From Streptomyces eurythermus (lineage in GTDB: Bacteria > Actinomycetota > Actinomycetes > Streptomycetales > Streptomycetaceae): a stretch of DNA of 64,000 nt. The position numbers and the translations under genes were made by a program. Under the pieces are notes generated by a model that was not told where the DNA came from, did not search any database, and saw nothing but the letters and a program-made list of their open reading frames with translations. The DNA is taken from positions 124,001 to 188,000 of the forward strand of contig NZ_BMSK01000014.1 of the NCBI RefSeq assembly GCF_014649115.1, given 5' to 3'. This document shows positions 9,409 to 17,302 of this stretch, piece by piece. Position 1 is the stretch's first letter, and the number at the start of each line of letters is the position of its first letter.

Positions 9409-10279
9409 AAGGGTGTTGCACAAGGCCGTGTTTGGGCAGGTCAGGGCCGGTGCTGGCGGTCTTCTGGTCATGATGCAAGGGCGAGGTTGTGCATGTGGGC
9501 GACGGCCTGGACCGCGTGGTGGAGCCCATCGCCGCGCTGCCGGCAGTCGCGGAGGATCTTGTAGTTCTTCATCCGGCCGATCACATGCTCCACCCGTGCA
9601 CGCACCTTGCGATGGGCGGCGCTGTCCTCTTCCTCGCCCGGCAGAAGAGGGCGGTGCGGGCGTTTGCGGTGCGGCACGACCATCCCGCAGTTGAGGTAGG
9701 CGCCATCGCCCAGGACGGTCACGTCCTGGCAGTGGCCGCTCAGCCCGGAGGCCCGCCAGGCGTGCGCGTCCGCGGTGGTGCCCGGCACCGGCCGTGCTGC
9801 GGCGATCACCAATCGGGTGTCGGCATCGACGATGACCTGCACGTTCGCGGAGAACCGGTAGTTGCGTGACGATGAGCCGACGTTCCGGTCTCGGACCGGG
9901 ACCAGGGTGCCGTCCACGATCCACAACCGGTCCGCCGCCTCGGCCGAACGGGAGGCGGGCTCGAGTGCGAGCAAGGGTCCCAGCCGCTGGATGACCCGGC
10001 AGGCCGTGGAGGAGGAGACGCCGAACAGCGAGCCCAGTTGACGCATGGTCAGGTTCGTGCGGTAGTACACCGCGACCATCAGCACCCGTTCCGCCAGCGG
10101 CAGCGACCACGACCGGCCCCGCAGCGTGCCGTTGCCACCCCGCTCTCGCACTACCTTCAGCAGACCCGAAAACTGCGTCATCCGCAGTCCCGTGAACGTC
10201 TCCACCCACATCCGCTCAGCGCGTAAGACCCCGGCCATACAGAAGAGATGCCCAGTTCAGAGCCTTGTGCAACACCCTT
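9409..10279. mobile_element. IS5-like insertion sequence, intact
   Basis: A complete 0.87-kb element. Its ends match over a perfect 20-base inverted repeat, TAAAGGGTGTTGCACAAGGC at 9407-9426 and its complement at 10262-10281. If the flanking TA is taken as target duplication the element spans 9409-10279, but the palindromic TTTAAA edge makes the exact border ambiguous by one or two bases. It carries a single transposase gene on the minus strand. Confidence 0.85.
9468..10238 (-). CDS. IS5-like family transposase (DDE superfamily endonuclease)
   Basis: A 256-residue transposase that fills the insertion sequence. An N-terminal helix-turn-helix region (MRQLGSLFGVSSSTACRVI, about residues 65-83) is followed by the DDE nuclease core with D109 in IVDGTLVP, D178 in VLGDGAY and E217 in RARVEHVIGR. 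All three catalytic residues and both element ends are present, so the element should be able to move. The ATG at 10238 has no obvious ribosome-binding site, which is common in IS elements; M10 and M20 are alternative starts. It shares the DDE layout with the broken copy at 8162-8704 but is clearly a different element. Confidence 0.92.
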   Translation of the reverse strand: MAGVLRAERMWVETFTGLRMTQFSGLLKVVRERGGNGTLRGRSWSLPLAERVLMVAVYYRTNLTMRQLGSLFGVSSSTACRVIQRLGPLLALEPASRSAEAADRLWIVDGTLVPVRDRNVGSSSRNYRFSANVQVIVDADTRLVIAAARPVPGTTADAHAWRASGLSGHCQDVTVLGDGAYLNCGMVVPHRKRPHRPLLPGEEEDSAAHRKVRARVEHVIGRMKNYKILRDCRQRGDGLHHAVQAVAHMHNLALAS

Positions 10280-10356
10280 TACCGCAGCGACCTCATAGAC
10301 GGCTGCCTCACTGAGACCGGCCTGGCCATCAGACCCACCTGAGCAACCCAGCGACA

Positions 10357-10683
10357 TCACGAGTTCCACCTCAGTAACCGCCGGTTCTTCTCCCGCAGTT
10401 GCCATCGGATCAGATCGTGGATGGTCTGGTCGGTGCCGTCATCGCGCCACTTGTAGAAGTAGTACTTCACCGCGCTGGCGGGCGGCAGGTCGTGGGGCAA
10501 CAGCCCCCACTGGCAGCCACTGCGGTTCTGGTACAAGATCGCGTTCACGATCTCCCGCATCTCGTATCCGCCCTGGTGGCCACTGACCGACGGATGCGCG
10601 GCCTTCCAGGCTGTGATCACGGGCTCGACCAGGGCCCACTGCTCGCCGGAAACGTCACTCGCGTACGGCTTGCGCATGCTCAT
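10357..10683 (-). pseudogene. C-terminally truncated IS5-family transposase
   Basis: The N-terminal 108 residues of a second IS5-type transposase, starting MSMRKPYASDVSGEQWALVE. They contain the DUF4096-type DNA-binding region (GGYEMREIVNAILYQNRSGCQW, split at 20 residues here as GGYEMREIVNA plus ILYQNRSGCQW) and the text WRDDGTDQTIHDL. The frame stops at 10357 shortly after REKNRR, where the catalytic DDE part of a normal 270-residue protein should begin, so the enzyme cannot be active. The break lies about 75 bases from the intact element ending at 10279. Confidence 0.85.
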
Positions 10684-11026
10684 GCCACAACCCAGTGAAC
10701 CCCGAACCTCTGACCGGCCGCTATACCCCAACATCACACCATCGAGCGATCACAGACCGGACAGAAGATCACGTTCCGCACTCTGAGTGCCGGAGTCGCA
10801 CGTCACCGAAGCCTTCGAGGACCTGCACGGCCCTCCGCGGACATGCTCCCGCAGCTCAGCATGGTGAATACGGCTGAATACGGCCCACCGTCGCGAGCGG
10901 TCCACAGGGGCTCGGACGATCGGTAGCCTCTCCGCCAATCGACCATCCCGTGTGTCCACTTGCGATGTCACGGCGACGGAACCTCAGCCACGTGCACGCC
11001 GTGGGACCACGAAGGAGAGGAACACC
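10684..11026. other. intergenic region, no gene seen
   Basis: This 343-base stretch between the broken transposase and the exported-protein remnant has mixed base composition and no convincing frame, hairpin or repeat. Any promoter for the remnant at 11027 or for the protease genes would lie at its right end. Confidence 0.5.
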
Positions 11027-11170
11027 ATGAGATTCGGCAGAGACGCCAAAGTCGCTGGCGCTTTGCTCGTCGTCCGCGGTGTCCCCTCCACCTTCACCGT
11101 TCCGGCCGCAGCCGAACCCGCCCCACCGAACACAGTGGCGGCCGTCCTCGCCGACAAACCGGCTTTCCTG
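11027..11170 (+). pseudogene. remnant of an exported (protease-like) precursor
   Basis: An ATG at 11027 with a good GGAGAGGAA site opens about 48 residues that look like a damaged signal peptide (RFGRDAKVAGALLVV) followed by AAAEPAPPNTVAAVLADKP and AFLQASSHD, resembling the start of propeptides of secreted Streptomyces metalloproteases. The sequence then becomes unconvincing, with no mature domain, before the S8 protease gene at 11334. I infer a deletion remnant; it could also be a short real exported peptide. Confidence 0.35.
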
Positions 11171-11333
11171 CAAGCGAGTTCGCATGACCGCTTGGCAAGC
11201 CCGAACTGCCGGACGTCACAGGCGAAAAGCGTGTTGCGAGGTCTGGACGGCTCTTGTCCCAGACGCGTCAACGTGCTGCGCCTCATGGCACACACCCCCC
11301 ACAGAAGCACCTGGAAAGAGGAGAAGATTCGCT

Positions 11334-12539
11334 ATGGCACGGAAGCACAGACTGATCGCTGGCGGGATATCGGCAGCGGTGGCAGCAGCCGCGATCGGCA
11401 CCGTGGCCGCCCTTCCGGCGAACGCGACCCCGACCGAGACCGAGGGCAAGGTCATCGGCGCGAACTCCGCCGATGCCATCAAGGGCAGCTACATCGTCAC
11501 GATGAAGAAGTCCGCCGTGAACGTGAAGACGGACCAGGCCGAAGGCAAGTCCGTCATCGCGGACCACGGCGGAAAGGTGCGGAAGACCTTCACCGAGGTG
11601 CTGAACGGCTACTCGGCGGCCATGTCCGAGGGCGAGGCCAGGGAGCTGGCCGCGGACCCGGCCGTGGACAAGGTCTTCGCCAACGAGAAGGGCCGCCTCA
11701 CCGGTGAGCAGGACAACCCGCCCTCCTGGGGCCTGGACCGGATCGACACCCCCGAGCTGAAACTGGACCAGAAGTACAAGTACCCGGACAAGGCCGGTGA
11801 GGGCGTCACCGTGTACGTCGTGGACACCGGTGTGGAGGCGACGCACCCGGACTTCGGCGGGCGCGCCAAGTCCGGCACGGACGTCGTCGACGGGGACGAC
11901 GACGCGACCGACGGTCACGGCCACGGCACGCACGTCGCCTCCACTGTCGCGGGCGAGAAGTACGGCGTGGCGAAGAAGGCCGACATCGTCGGGGTCCGCG
12001 TCTTCGACAACGGTGGCCACGGCACCGCGGAAAACGTCATCGCGGGCCTCGACTGGGTGGTGAAGAACGCCAGCGGTCCGTCCGTGGTCAACCTGTCGTC
12101 CATATTCAACGCCCACGAGGCGCTGGACACCGCCGTCCGCAACACCATCGCCAAGGGCATCACCTTCACGGTAGCCGCCGGTAATTTCTGGATGGACGCG
12201 GGTAAATGGTCGCCCCAACGTGTCACGGAGGCCCTGACCGTCGGCGCCACGAACAACACCGACGCGCAGGCCGGGTACTCCAACTACGGCAAGGTGCTCG
12301 ACCTCTACGCCCCCGGCTCGGGCATCGTGGGTGCGGGCCTGCACGGTGGCGAGGCCACCATGTCCGGCACGTCCATGGCCGCCCCGCACGTCGCGGGCGT
12401 CGCGGCCGTGTACCTGGCCGGCCACCCGGACGCCAAGCCCGACGCGGTCGCCAAGGCCCTGACGGACGGCGCGTCCAAGGGCGTCGTCGGCAAGCCGGGT
12501 CCGGGCTCCCCGAACCTGCTGCTGAACGTCGTCGAGTGA
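11334..12539 (+). CDS. secreted S8 family serine protease (proteinase K-like)
   Basis: A 401-residue secreted subtilase. Signal peptide: residues 1-31, ending in NATPT. Inhibitor I9 propeptide: about 45-120 (SYIVTMKKSAVNVKT to VFANEKG). Catalytic domain: 145-401. The triad is intact with D164 in YVVDTGV, H197 in GHGTHVAS and S347 in SGTSMAAPHVAG, and the oxyanion Asn is N284 in AAGNF. The start is ATG 11334 behind GAGGAG. It is the first of two tandem genes that align without a single gap at an offset of 1341 bases, including the ribosome-binding region, so one arose by duplication. It should be an active extracellular protease; the substrate is unknown. Confidence 0.95.
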   Translation: MARKHRLIAGGISAAVAAAAIGTVAALPANATPTETEGKVIGANSADAIKGSYIVTMKKSAVNVKTDQAEGKSVIADHGGKVRKTFTEVLNGYSAAMSEGEARELAADPAVDKVFANEKGRLTGEQDNPPSWGLDRIDTPELKLDQKYKYPDKAGEGVTVYVVDTGVEATHPDFGGRAKSGTDVVDGDDDATDGHGHGTHVASTVAGEKYGVAKKADIVGVRVFDNGGHGTAENVIAGLDWVVKNASGPSVVNLSSIFNAHEALDTAVRNTIAKGITFTVAAGNFWMDAGKWSPQRVTEALTVGATNNTDAQAGYSNYGKVLDLYAPGSGIVGAGLHGGEATMSGTSMAAPHVAGVAAVYLAGHPDAKPDAVAKALTDGASKGVVGKPGPGSPNLLLNVVE

Positions 12540-12674
12540 CTTCGGTCGCGTAGCGCTACCAGGAGAACCGGTACCACCACCTGAACCGCAACCGCCGTCC
12601 TTCGCCGGGGCGGAGGTTGTCGGGATGACTGATGCCTCCCCCCACCCACCCCCGCTTAGAGGAGAAAATTCGCT

Positions 12675-13880
12675 ATGGCATTGAAGCGCATGAGAGTTGC
12701 TGTCGGGATATCGGCAGCGGTGGCCGCCGCCGCGATCGGCACCGCGACCGCCCTCCCGGCGAACGCGACCCCGACCGAGGCCGAGGGCAAGGTCATCGGC
12801 GCGAACTCCGCCGATGTCATCAAGGGCAGCTACATCGTCACGATGAAGAAGTCCGCCGTGAACGTGAAGACGGACCGGGCCAAGGGCAAGTCCGTCATCG
12901 CGGACCACGGCGGCAAGGTGCAGCAGACCTACACCGCGGTGCTGAACGGCTACTCGGCGGCCATGTCCGCGCAGGAGGCCAGGGAGCTGGCCGCCGACCC
13001 GGCCGTGGACAAGGTCGTCGCCAACCAGAAGGCATACCCCGCCGGTGAGCAGGACAACCCCCCCTCCTGGGGCCTGGACCGGATCGACACCCCCAAGCTG
13101 AAACTGGACCAGAAGTACAAGTACCCGGACAAGGCCGGTGAGGGCGTCACCGTGTACGTCATCGACACCGGTGTGGACATGAAGAACCCCGACTTCGGTG
13201 GCCGCGCCAAGTCCGGCGCGGACGTCATCGACAACGACGACGACGCGACCGACGGTCACGGCCACGGCACGAACGTCGCCTCCACTGTCGCGGGCGAGAA
13301 ATACGGCGTGGCGAAGAAGGCCAATATTGTCGCGGTCCGTGTCATGAACGACCAAGGCATCACCAACATCGCGACCATCATCGCGGGCATCGATTGGGTG
13401 ACCCGGAACGCCAGCGGCCCGTCCGTGGCCAACTTGTCGCTGAGGACCCCCGCCAGCGACACGATGGACACCGCCGTCCGCAACTCCATCGCCAAGGGCA
13501 TCACCTACACGGTCTCGGCCGGAAACGAAAGTGCGGACGCAGGGAACTCCTCGCCTGCACGGGTCAAGGAGGCGCTGACGGTCGGCGCCACGGACAAGAG
13601 CGACGCGCAGGCCAAGTTCTCCAGCTACGGCAAGGTCCTCGACCTCTACGCCCCCGGCGTGGACATCGCGAGTGCCAAGAGGGGCGGCGGCGAGGCCACC
13701 ACGTCCGGCACGTCCCCGGCTTCTGCGCACGTCGCGGGCGCCGCGGCCGTGTACCTGGCCGGCCACCCGGATGCCAAGCCCGACGCGGTCGCCAAGGCCC
13801 TGACGGACGGCGCGTCCAAGGGCGTCGTCGGCAAGCCGGGTCCGGGCTCCCCGAACCTGCTGCTGAACGTCATCGAGTAA
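12675..13880 (+). CDS. secreted S8 family protease paralogue with altered serine loop
   Basis: Second tandem subtilase, also 401 residues and colinear with the gene at 11334. Signal peptide, I9 propeptide and the last 30 residues are almost identical between the two, while the catalytic centre differs. D164, H197, N284 and S347 are kept, but the conserved HGTH is HGTN and the serine loop GTSMAAPH has become GTSPASAH, with Pro directly after the nucleophile and the conserved Pro three residues later lost. In known subtilases the residue after Ser starts a helix and is Met. Activity may be reduced or lost, or specificity changed; this is inference. A strong terminator follows, so the pair may form one transcript. 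Confidence 0.92.
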   Translation: MALKRMRVAVGISAAVAAAAIGTATALPANATPTEAEGKVIGANSADVIKGSYIVTMKKSAVNVKTDRAKGKSVIADHGGKVQQTYTAVLNGYSAAMSAQEARELAADPAVDKVVANQKAYPAGEQDNPPSWGLDRIDTPKLKLDQKYKYPDKAGEGVTVYVIDTGVDMKNPDFGGRAKSGADVIDNDDDATDGHGHGTNVASTVAGEKYGVAKKANIVAVRVMNDQGITNIATIIAGIDWVTRNASGPSVANLSLRTPASDTMDTAVRNSIAKGITYTVSAGNESADAGNSSPARVKEALTVGATDKSDAQAKFSSYGKVLDLYAPGVDIASAKRGGGEATTSGTSPASAHVAGAAAVYLAGHPDAKPDAVAKALTDGASKGVVGKPGPGSPNLLLNVIE

Positions 13881-13899
13881 GCGCCCCGAACCGCGAACA

Positions 13900-13930
13900 G
13901 CCGCCGCCCGGTGCACCGGGCGGCGGCTTT
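13900..13930 (+). terminator. strong hairpin terminator with TTT
   Basis: GCCGCCGCCCGG at 13900-13911 and its exact complement at 13916-13927 form a 12-bp stem with a TGCA loop, followed by TTT. It lies 20 bases after the second S8 protease gene and should end that transcript. Confidence 0.85.
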
Positions 13931-14025
13931 CGTGTGCGTACGGAGTCAGCTGTCCGGCTGGAAACCACCACCGATATCTGGATGGCGTACAGGGTGCCTG
14001 CCAGCCCACAAGCGTGGATCTGCGG

Positions 14026-14724
14026 TCACGTCCCGGCTATGCCGAGGAGGACCTGCGCCAGTTCGCGTGGCTGGGAGAACATCGGCCAGTGGCCGGTTTC
14101 CATCTCGATAAGCCGCCAGCGCCCACCGGTCAGCAACTGGGCTACGTCGTCGCTCGGCTCGGGGTCACCGAGCGTGCACTTGATGTAGGTCGCCGGGAGG
14201 TCGCCAAGCGGCCCTTCCAGTACGGCGGGTTCAGTCAGCGTGGCACCGGGATGCGGCGTTGAACCGCTCACAATCCGTGCGATCTGCGCGTCGGTGAGAC
14301 CGTGGCCCTGGAAGTGGGCTGCGAGCGCGACCGGCCAGAATCCCCCGTTCTCGGCGAGCGATGCCCTTACCATCGCTCCGCCATCCGGCCAGGCCGAGAC
14401 GAACGGTTCACCATCGGTCGGCACACTGGAGTCGAGGAACACCATGTGCAGCAGCCGATCGCCGATCCGCTCGGCGGCCTGACCGCTTGGGACACCCGAG
14501 TAGCTGTGACCTACCAGAACGACTTCACGCAGGTCCTGGCGCTCGACCTCATCAACGATGTCCTGGACATGGGTCTGCTGCCCAGCCTGCACGCCTTGCT
14601 TCTCAGTGAGACCGGACAGTGTCAGCGGGTGGACGCCATGGCCGGCCGCACGCAGATGCGGCACCATATCGTCCCACGCCCACGATCCGAGCCGCGCCCC
14701 TGCAACCAGCACAAAGTTCGCCAT
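14026..14724 (-). CDS. alpha/beta hydrolase
   Basis: A 232-residue cytoplasmic alpha/beta-fold hydrolase. It begins FVLVAGARLGSWAWDDMV, the usual oxyanion strand. The nucleophile is S74 in LVGHSYSG and the catalytic His lies in METGHWPM near the C-terminus; the acid is probably in the region KCTLGDPEPSDD. Such enzymes are esterases or lactonases of small molecules. I start it at the ATG at 14724 because residues before it do not resemble the fold; the ribosome-binding site is weak. It is divergent from the small gene at 14922. Confidence 0.88.
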   Translation of the reverse strand: MANFVLVAGARLGSWAWDDMVPHLRAAGHGVHPLTLSGLTEKQGVQAGQQTHVQDIVDEVERQDLREVVLVGHSYSGVPSGQAAERIGDRLLHMVFLDSSVPTDGEPFVSAWPDGGAMVRASLAENGGFWPVALAAHFQGHGLTDAQIARIVSGSTPHPGATLTEPAVLEGPLGDLPATYIKCTLGDPEPSDDVAQLLTGGRWRLIEMETGHWPMFSQPRELAQVLLGIAGT

Positions 14725-14921
14725 GGCCGCACCGTAGCGGAGCGGCCCGACGACCGCTCCGGAAATACGGGCGTCGCACTGATCGGCTTCGATCACCGCT
14801 TGCGGTCAGTAAATATGACCTATTTCGGCGGAATCCTTTCTTCGTCGTCGGGACTGTTGGGGGAAGTCGGCGAGGGTACATCACGAGTGACCGAATTCGC
14901 GGCAGACTCGCAGGGGGAAAT

Positions 14922-15416
14922 ATGGCCAGTGTGGAAAGGGACGGCCCGGACCAGGACGTCGCCGTCGCCGATCAGCCGGTGGCCGCGGCGTGCAACGGCG
15001 GAGGCGAAGGGTATTGCGTGGGGCCGACCTTGAGTCGTGCCGAGCTTTTCACGCTCACCGGTGACGGTGACAACAAGGACCACGACACCGGTATCTACAT
15101 CACCGTCAAGACGAGTGACGAGAAGTCGCTGCTGGCCTCGATCAACAACGCGGACAGCTCCGGCAAGGACATGACCACGTACAACGACGATTCCCATCAC
15201 ATCGTCCCGCTCGTGGTGGAGGCGCCGGGCACGGGCAAGTCGGACTGCTACGGCTTCCGGGTCCGCATGTGGATCAAGACGAACGGCAACGACAACTGGA
15301 CCATCGACGTCGCCCGCGTCACGCTCTACTTCAGCGACGGCACCACACTGGTCGCCGAGAAATTCGGATTCAACCTCGACGGAGACGGCGACACGGTCGA
15401 GTTCGCCGCCCTTTAG
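14922..15416 (+). CDS. small unknown protein, probable beta-sandwich
   Basis: A 164-residue protein with no signal peptide, started at the ATG at 14922 behind AGGGGGA. The first 30 residues are acidic and contain a cysteine pair around ACNGGGEGYC. The rest alternates polar and hydrophobic residues (DTGIYITVKTSDEKS, FRVRMWIKTNGNDNW, VARVTLYFSDGTTLV), suggesting a PLAT/LH2-like beta sandwich, but I cannot assign a family. The many Asp/Asn-Gly turns may bind calcium. It is convergent with the B3/B4-domain gene and separated from it by a strong hairpin. Confidence 0.75.
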   Translation: MASVERDGPDQDVAVADQPVAAACNGGGEGYCVGPTLSRAELFTLTGDGDNKDHDTGIYITVKTSDEKSLLASINNADSSGKDMTTYNDDSHHIVPLVVEAPGTGKSDCYGFRVRMWIKTNGNDNWTIDVARVTLYFSDGTTLVAEKFGFNLDGDGDTVEFAAL

Positions 15417-15451
15417 GCGAGCGGCCGATGGGGGCTCCGGCCGGTGAGTGG

Positions 15452-15497
15452 TTCCGGAATGCGTTCCAAGGCCGGTTCAGCGGAACGCATTCCGGAA
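15452..15497. terminator. bidirectional terminator, perfect 16-bp stem
   Basis: TTCCGGAATGCGTTCC at 15452-15467 pairs perfectly with 15482-15497 across a 14-base loop. It lies between two convergent genes ending at 15416 and 15509 and can serve both. Confidence 0.8.
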
Positions 15498-15508
15498 TGC
15501 GGCCCCGG

Positions 15509-16216
15509 TCAGGTGTCGATGCGGGGGTCCGCGGGGCTGAGGTAGTGGACCGTCGTCCGGTCGCTGTGGGGGGCGAGCAGGTCCTGGAGTTCGTCCGCCG
15601 CGGTCTTGAGGAGGTGGCCGTCGCGGGTGGCCTGGAGCGTTTCCAGGACGAAGGCGACGCGTGTCGAGTCCTCGGTGACGCGGGTGCGGTGGGCATCGCG
15701 GTGGTTCCAGTGGCGGGTCAGCACGCCGGTGGTGTCGGCGTAGATGATCTCGCCGGGCTTCGGTGTCTCGACCGTGTCGGGTTCGCCGAGCGGGGTGAAC
15801 TCCTCGGCCCCTTCGGCGTGGCGGATGTCGACGTCACCGGTGACGTGGTCGAGGTCGAAGGCGCCGGCGGGCAGGCCGTGGCGGACGGAGACGGCGTTGT
15901 AGGAGTCGACGGCCGGGTTGATCCGCGGCAGGCTGCCCTTCTTGGCCATGCGGCGGCCGAGCGCGTCGACGCTGGGACGGACGCGACGGGGGTTGGTGCC
16001 GAAGGAGCGGTAGGCGGTGTGCCACGCCTCGATGCGCGGGTCCGTCTCGTCGGCCGGCTGCCAGGTGCCGGCGGCGAGTTGCCGTTCCAGGTCCTCGACG
16101 GCCGTGACGGTGGCGGGCCAGGGCTCGTGGCCGCGCAGACCGGTGACGGCGACCAAGGCGATGAGCGTGTCGGGGAAGGCGTCCGCGACGGCGGGGCTGA
16201 TGCGGAAGGCGGTCAT
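15509..16216 (-). CDS. B3/B4 tRNA-binding domain protein
   Basis: A 235-residue protein built almost entirely of the B3/B4 domain found in the beta subunit of phenylalanyl-tRNA synthetase. Typical text is the stretch RIEAWHTAYRSFGTNPRR, PAVDSYNAVSVRHGLP and GAFDLDHVTGDVDIRHAEGAEEF, with PGEIIYADTTGVLTRHWNHRD near the C-terminus. Free-standing copies are common in bacteria and are thought to act on misacylated tRNA or amino-acid adducts, but the role is not settled. The start is ATG 16216. A six-copy hexamer repeat lies 18-53 bases upstream of the start. Confidence 0.88.
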   Translation of the reverse strand: MTAFRISPAVADAFPDTLIALVAVTGLRGHEPWPATVTAVEDLERQLAAGTWQPADETDPRIEAWHTAYRSFGTNPRRVRPSVDALGRRMAKKGSLPRINPAVDSYNAVSVRHGLPAGAFDLDHVTGDVDIRHAEGAEEFTPLGEPDTVETPKPGEIIYADTTGVLTRHWNHRDAHRTRVTEDSTRVAFVLETLQATRDGHLLKTAADELQDLLAPHSDRTTVHYLSPADPRIDT

Positions 16217-16233
16217 GGGCGAGAACCTGTTTC

Positions 16234-16269
16234 GTGCGAGTGCGAGTGCGAGTGCGAGTGCGAGTGCGA
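16234..16269. repeat. hexamer tandem repeat GTGCGA x6
   Basis: Six exact copies of GTGCGA lie in the 98-base gap between the B3/B4-domain gene and the FMN-binding gene, both on the minus strand. Degenerate copies continue to about 16290. A change in copy number would alter the 5' leader of the B3/B4 gene. Confidence 0.9.
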
Positions 16270-16314
16270 GTACGCGGGTGCGGGTGTGAGTGCTGCGGTG
16301 GCGCAGGGTCCGGG

Positions 16315-16962
16315 TCAGGGGGTCCAGGTGCCTACGCGGTCCAGCCGGTGCAGTTGCTGTCGGGCGGTGGGTATGTCGAGGCCCTGGCCGCGGCGGGTGA
16401 GGCGGTCGGCGACGGCTGTGCGGTGCTCGACGGGCTTGTGGTCGTCGTACTTGAACTTGGCCCGTACGTCGACGACGTCCAGGCGCAGGCCGCGGATGCC
16501 GGGGAGCATCCGGCCGTACGGGGGCTCGTCGGGGTCGATCGGGGCGTGGTCGCCGTCGGGTTGGAAGTGTGCCATCTGGCGGCGCAGCAGATCGGCTTTG
16601 GCCTCGGGGTCGTCGATGATGTGGGCCCGGCAGGTGAACTGGACGGCGGCGTAGTAGCTGGTGGGGACGCCGTCCGTGGGCGGGATGTCCGGCCTGGCGC
16701 GCCAGGGGCCGGGGATGAAGGCGTAGTCGCCGACGACGGTGAAGGTGACGTTCGGGTCGTGCTCGATCGCCTTCCAGACCGGGTTGGGGCGGGCGAGGTG
16801 GATCAGCAGACGGCCGTCGCCGGGGGCGAAGTGGGTGGGGACGACGACGGGCGGCAGGCCGGGCGGGCCGTTGACACAGAGTTGGCCGAAGTCGTGGCCC
16901 TCGGCGATCCAGTGCTGCCATTCGGCGTCGTCCAGGGCGGCGTCCCAGGGCTGGATGAACAT
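16315..16962 (-). CDS. FMN-binding negative transcriptional regulator family (PaiB-like)
   Basis: A 215-residue PaiB-like split-barrel protein. It starts MFIQPWDAALDDAEWQHWI behind a GGGAG site, followed by the family landmarks PVVVPTHFAPGDGRLLIHLARPN, given here as PVVVPTHFAPGDG and LLIHLARPNPVW, and by the tail GIRGLRLDVVDVRAKFKYDDHK. Family members bind FMN and were named as regulators of degradative enzymes; many are probably enzymes. It is divergent from the XRE-cupin regulator at 17303, which probably controls it. Confidence 0.88.
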   Translation of the reverse strand: MFIQPWDAALDDAEWQHWIAEGHDFGQLCVNGPPGLPPVVVPTHFAPGDGRLLIHLARPNPVWKAIEHDPNVTFTVVGDYAFIPGPWRARPDIPPTDGVPTSYYAAVQFTCRAHIIDDPEAKADLLRRQMAHFQPDGDHAPIDPDEPPYGRMLPGIRGLRLDVVDVRAKFKYDDHKPVEHRTAVADRLTRRGQGLDIPTARQQLHRLDRVGTWTP

Positions 16963-17206
16963 GCGCTTCTCCCTGCGGGAAGGGGGGGGGCGGGTGGCGG
17001 GTGAGGGGCGGTGGGCGGTGGGCGGGCAGGGAGGGCGGGACCTCACGGCGGTTCGGCTGGTCCTACGGCGGCCCGGGGCCCTGCGGCGGGCCCGGGCGGC
17101 TCCGTCGCGCAGGGACGCGCCGACGCCCTCGGCAGGCCCGGCGGCCGCACGGAGCGTGATCCGCGGACCGACCGGGAGCAGAGCATTCACGAGAGATCCC
17201 TTACTA
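16963..17206. other. intergenic, G-rich leader, no gene seen
   Basis: The stretch upstream of the PaiB-like gene starts with a run of nine or more G and continues as extremely GC-rich sequence with short self-complementary runs. In-frame extension of the PaiB-like gene is open here, but the good ribosome-binding site at the MFIQPW start argues against it. Confidence 0.4.
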
Positions 17207-17270
17207 TCAATGGAACGACTGAACCGTACAACGTACCGACCGGAGCGTGTCAATCGAACGACCGAGCGGT
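17207..17270. promoter_or_regulatory. paired 21-bp direct repeats, putative XRE-cupin operator
   Basis: Two copies of TCAATnGAACGACnGAnCnGT at 17207-17227 and 17250-17270 match at 17 of 21 positions. They are 43 bases apart, about four helical turns, so two regulator molecules would bind on the same face. They lie 33 bases before the XRE-cupin start in the divergent promoter region. Confidence 0.5.
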
Positions 17271-17302
17271 GCAGTGCAGTGCCCCATTGAGGAAGTGATC
17301 GG

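Noticed and set aside
11283..14009. Open frame of over 900 codons on the minus strand across both S8 protease genes
   Set aside because: It is the antisense of two well-supported protease genes; its protein is a repetitive Arg/Val/Asp/Gly-rich mirror of the codon bias and shows the same duplication.
16234..16269. Possible CRISPR array or coding repeat
   Set aside because: Units are only 6 bases, perfectly contiguous and without spacers; the frame reading through it has no supported start.
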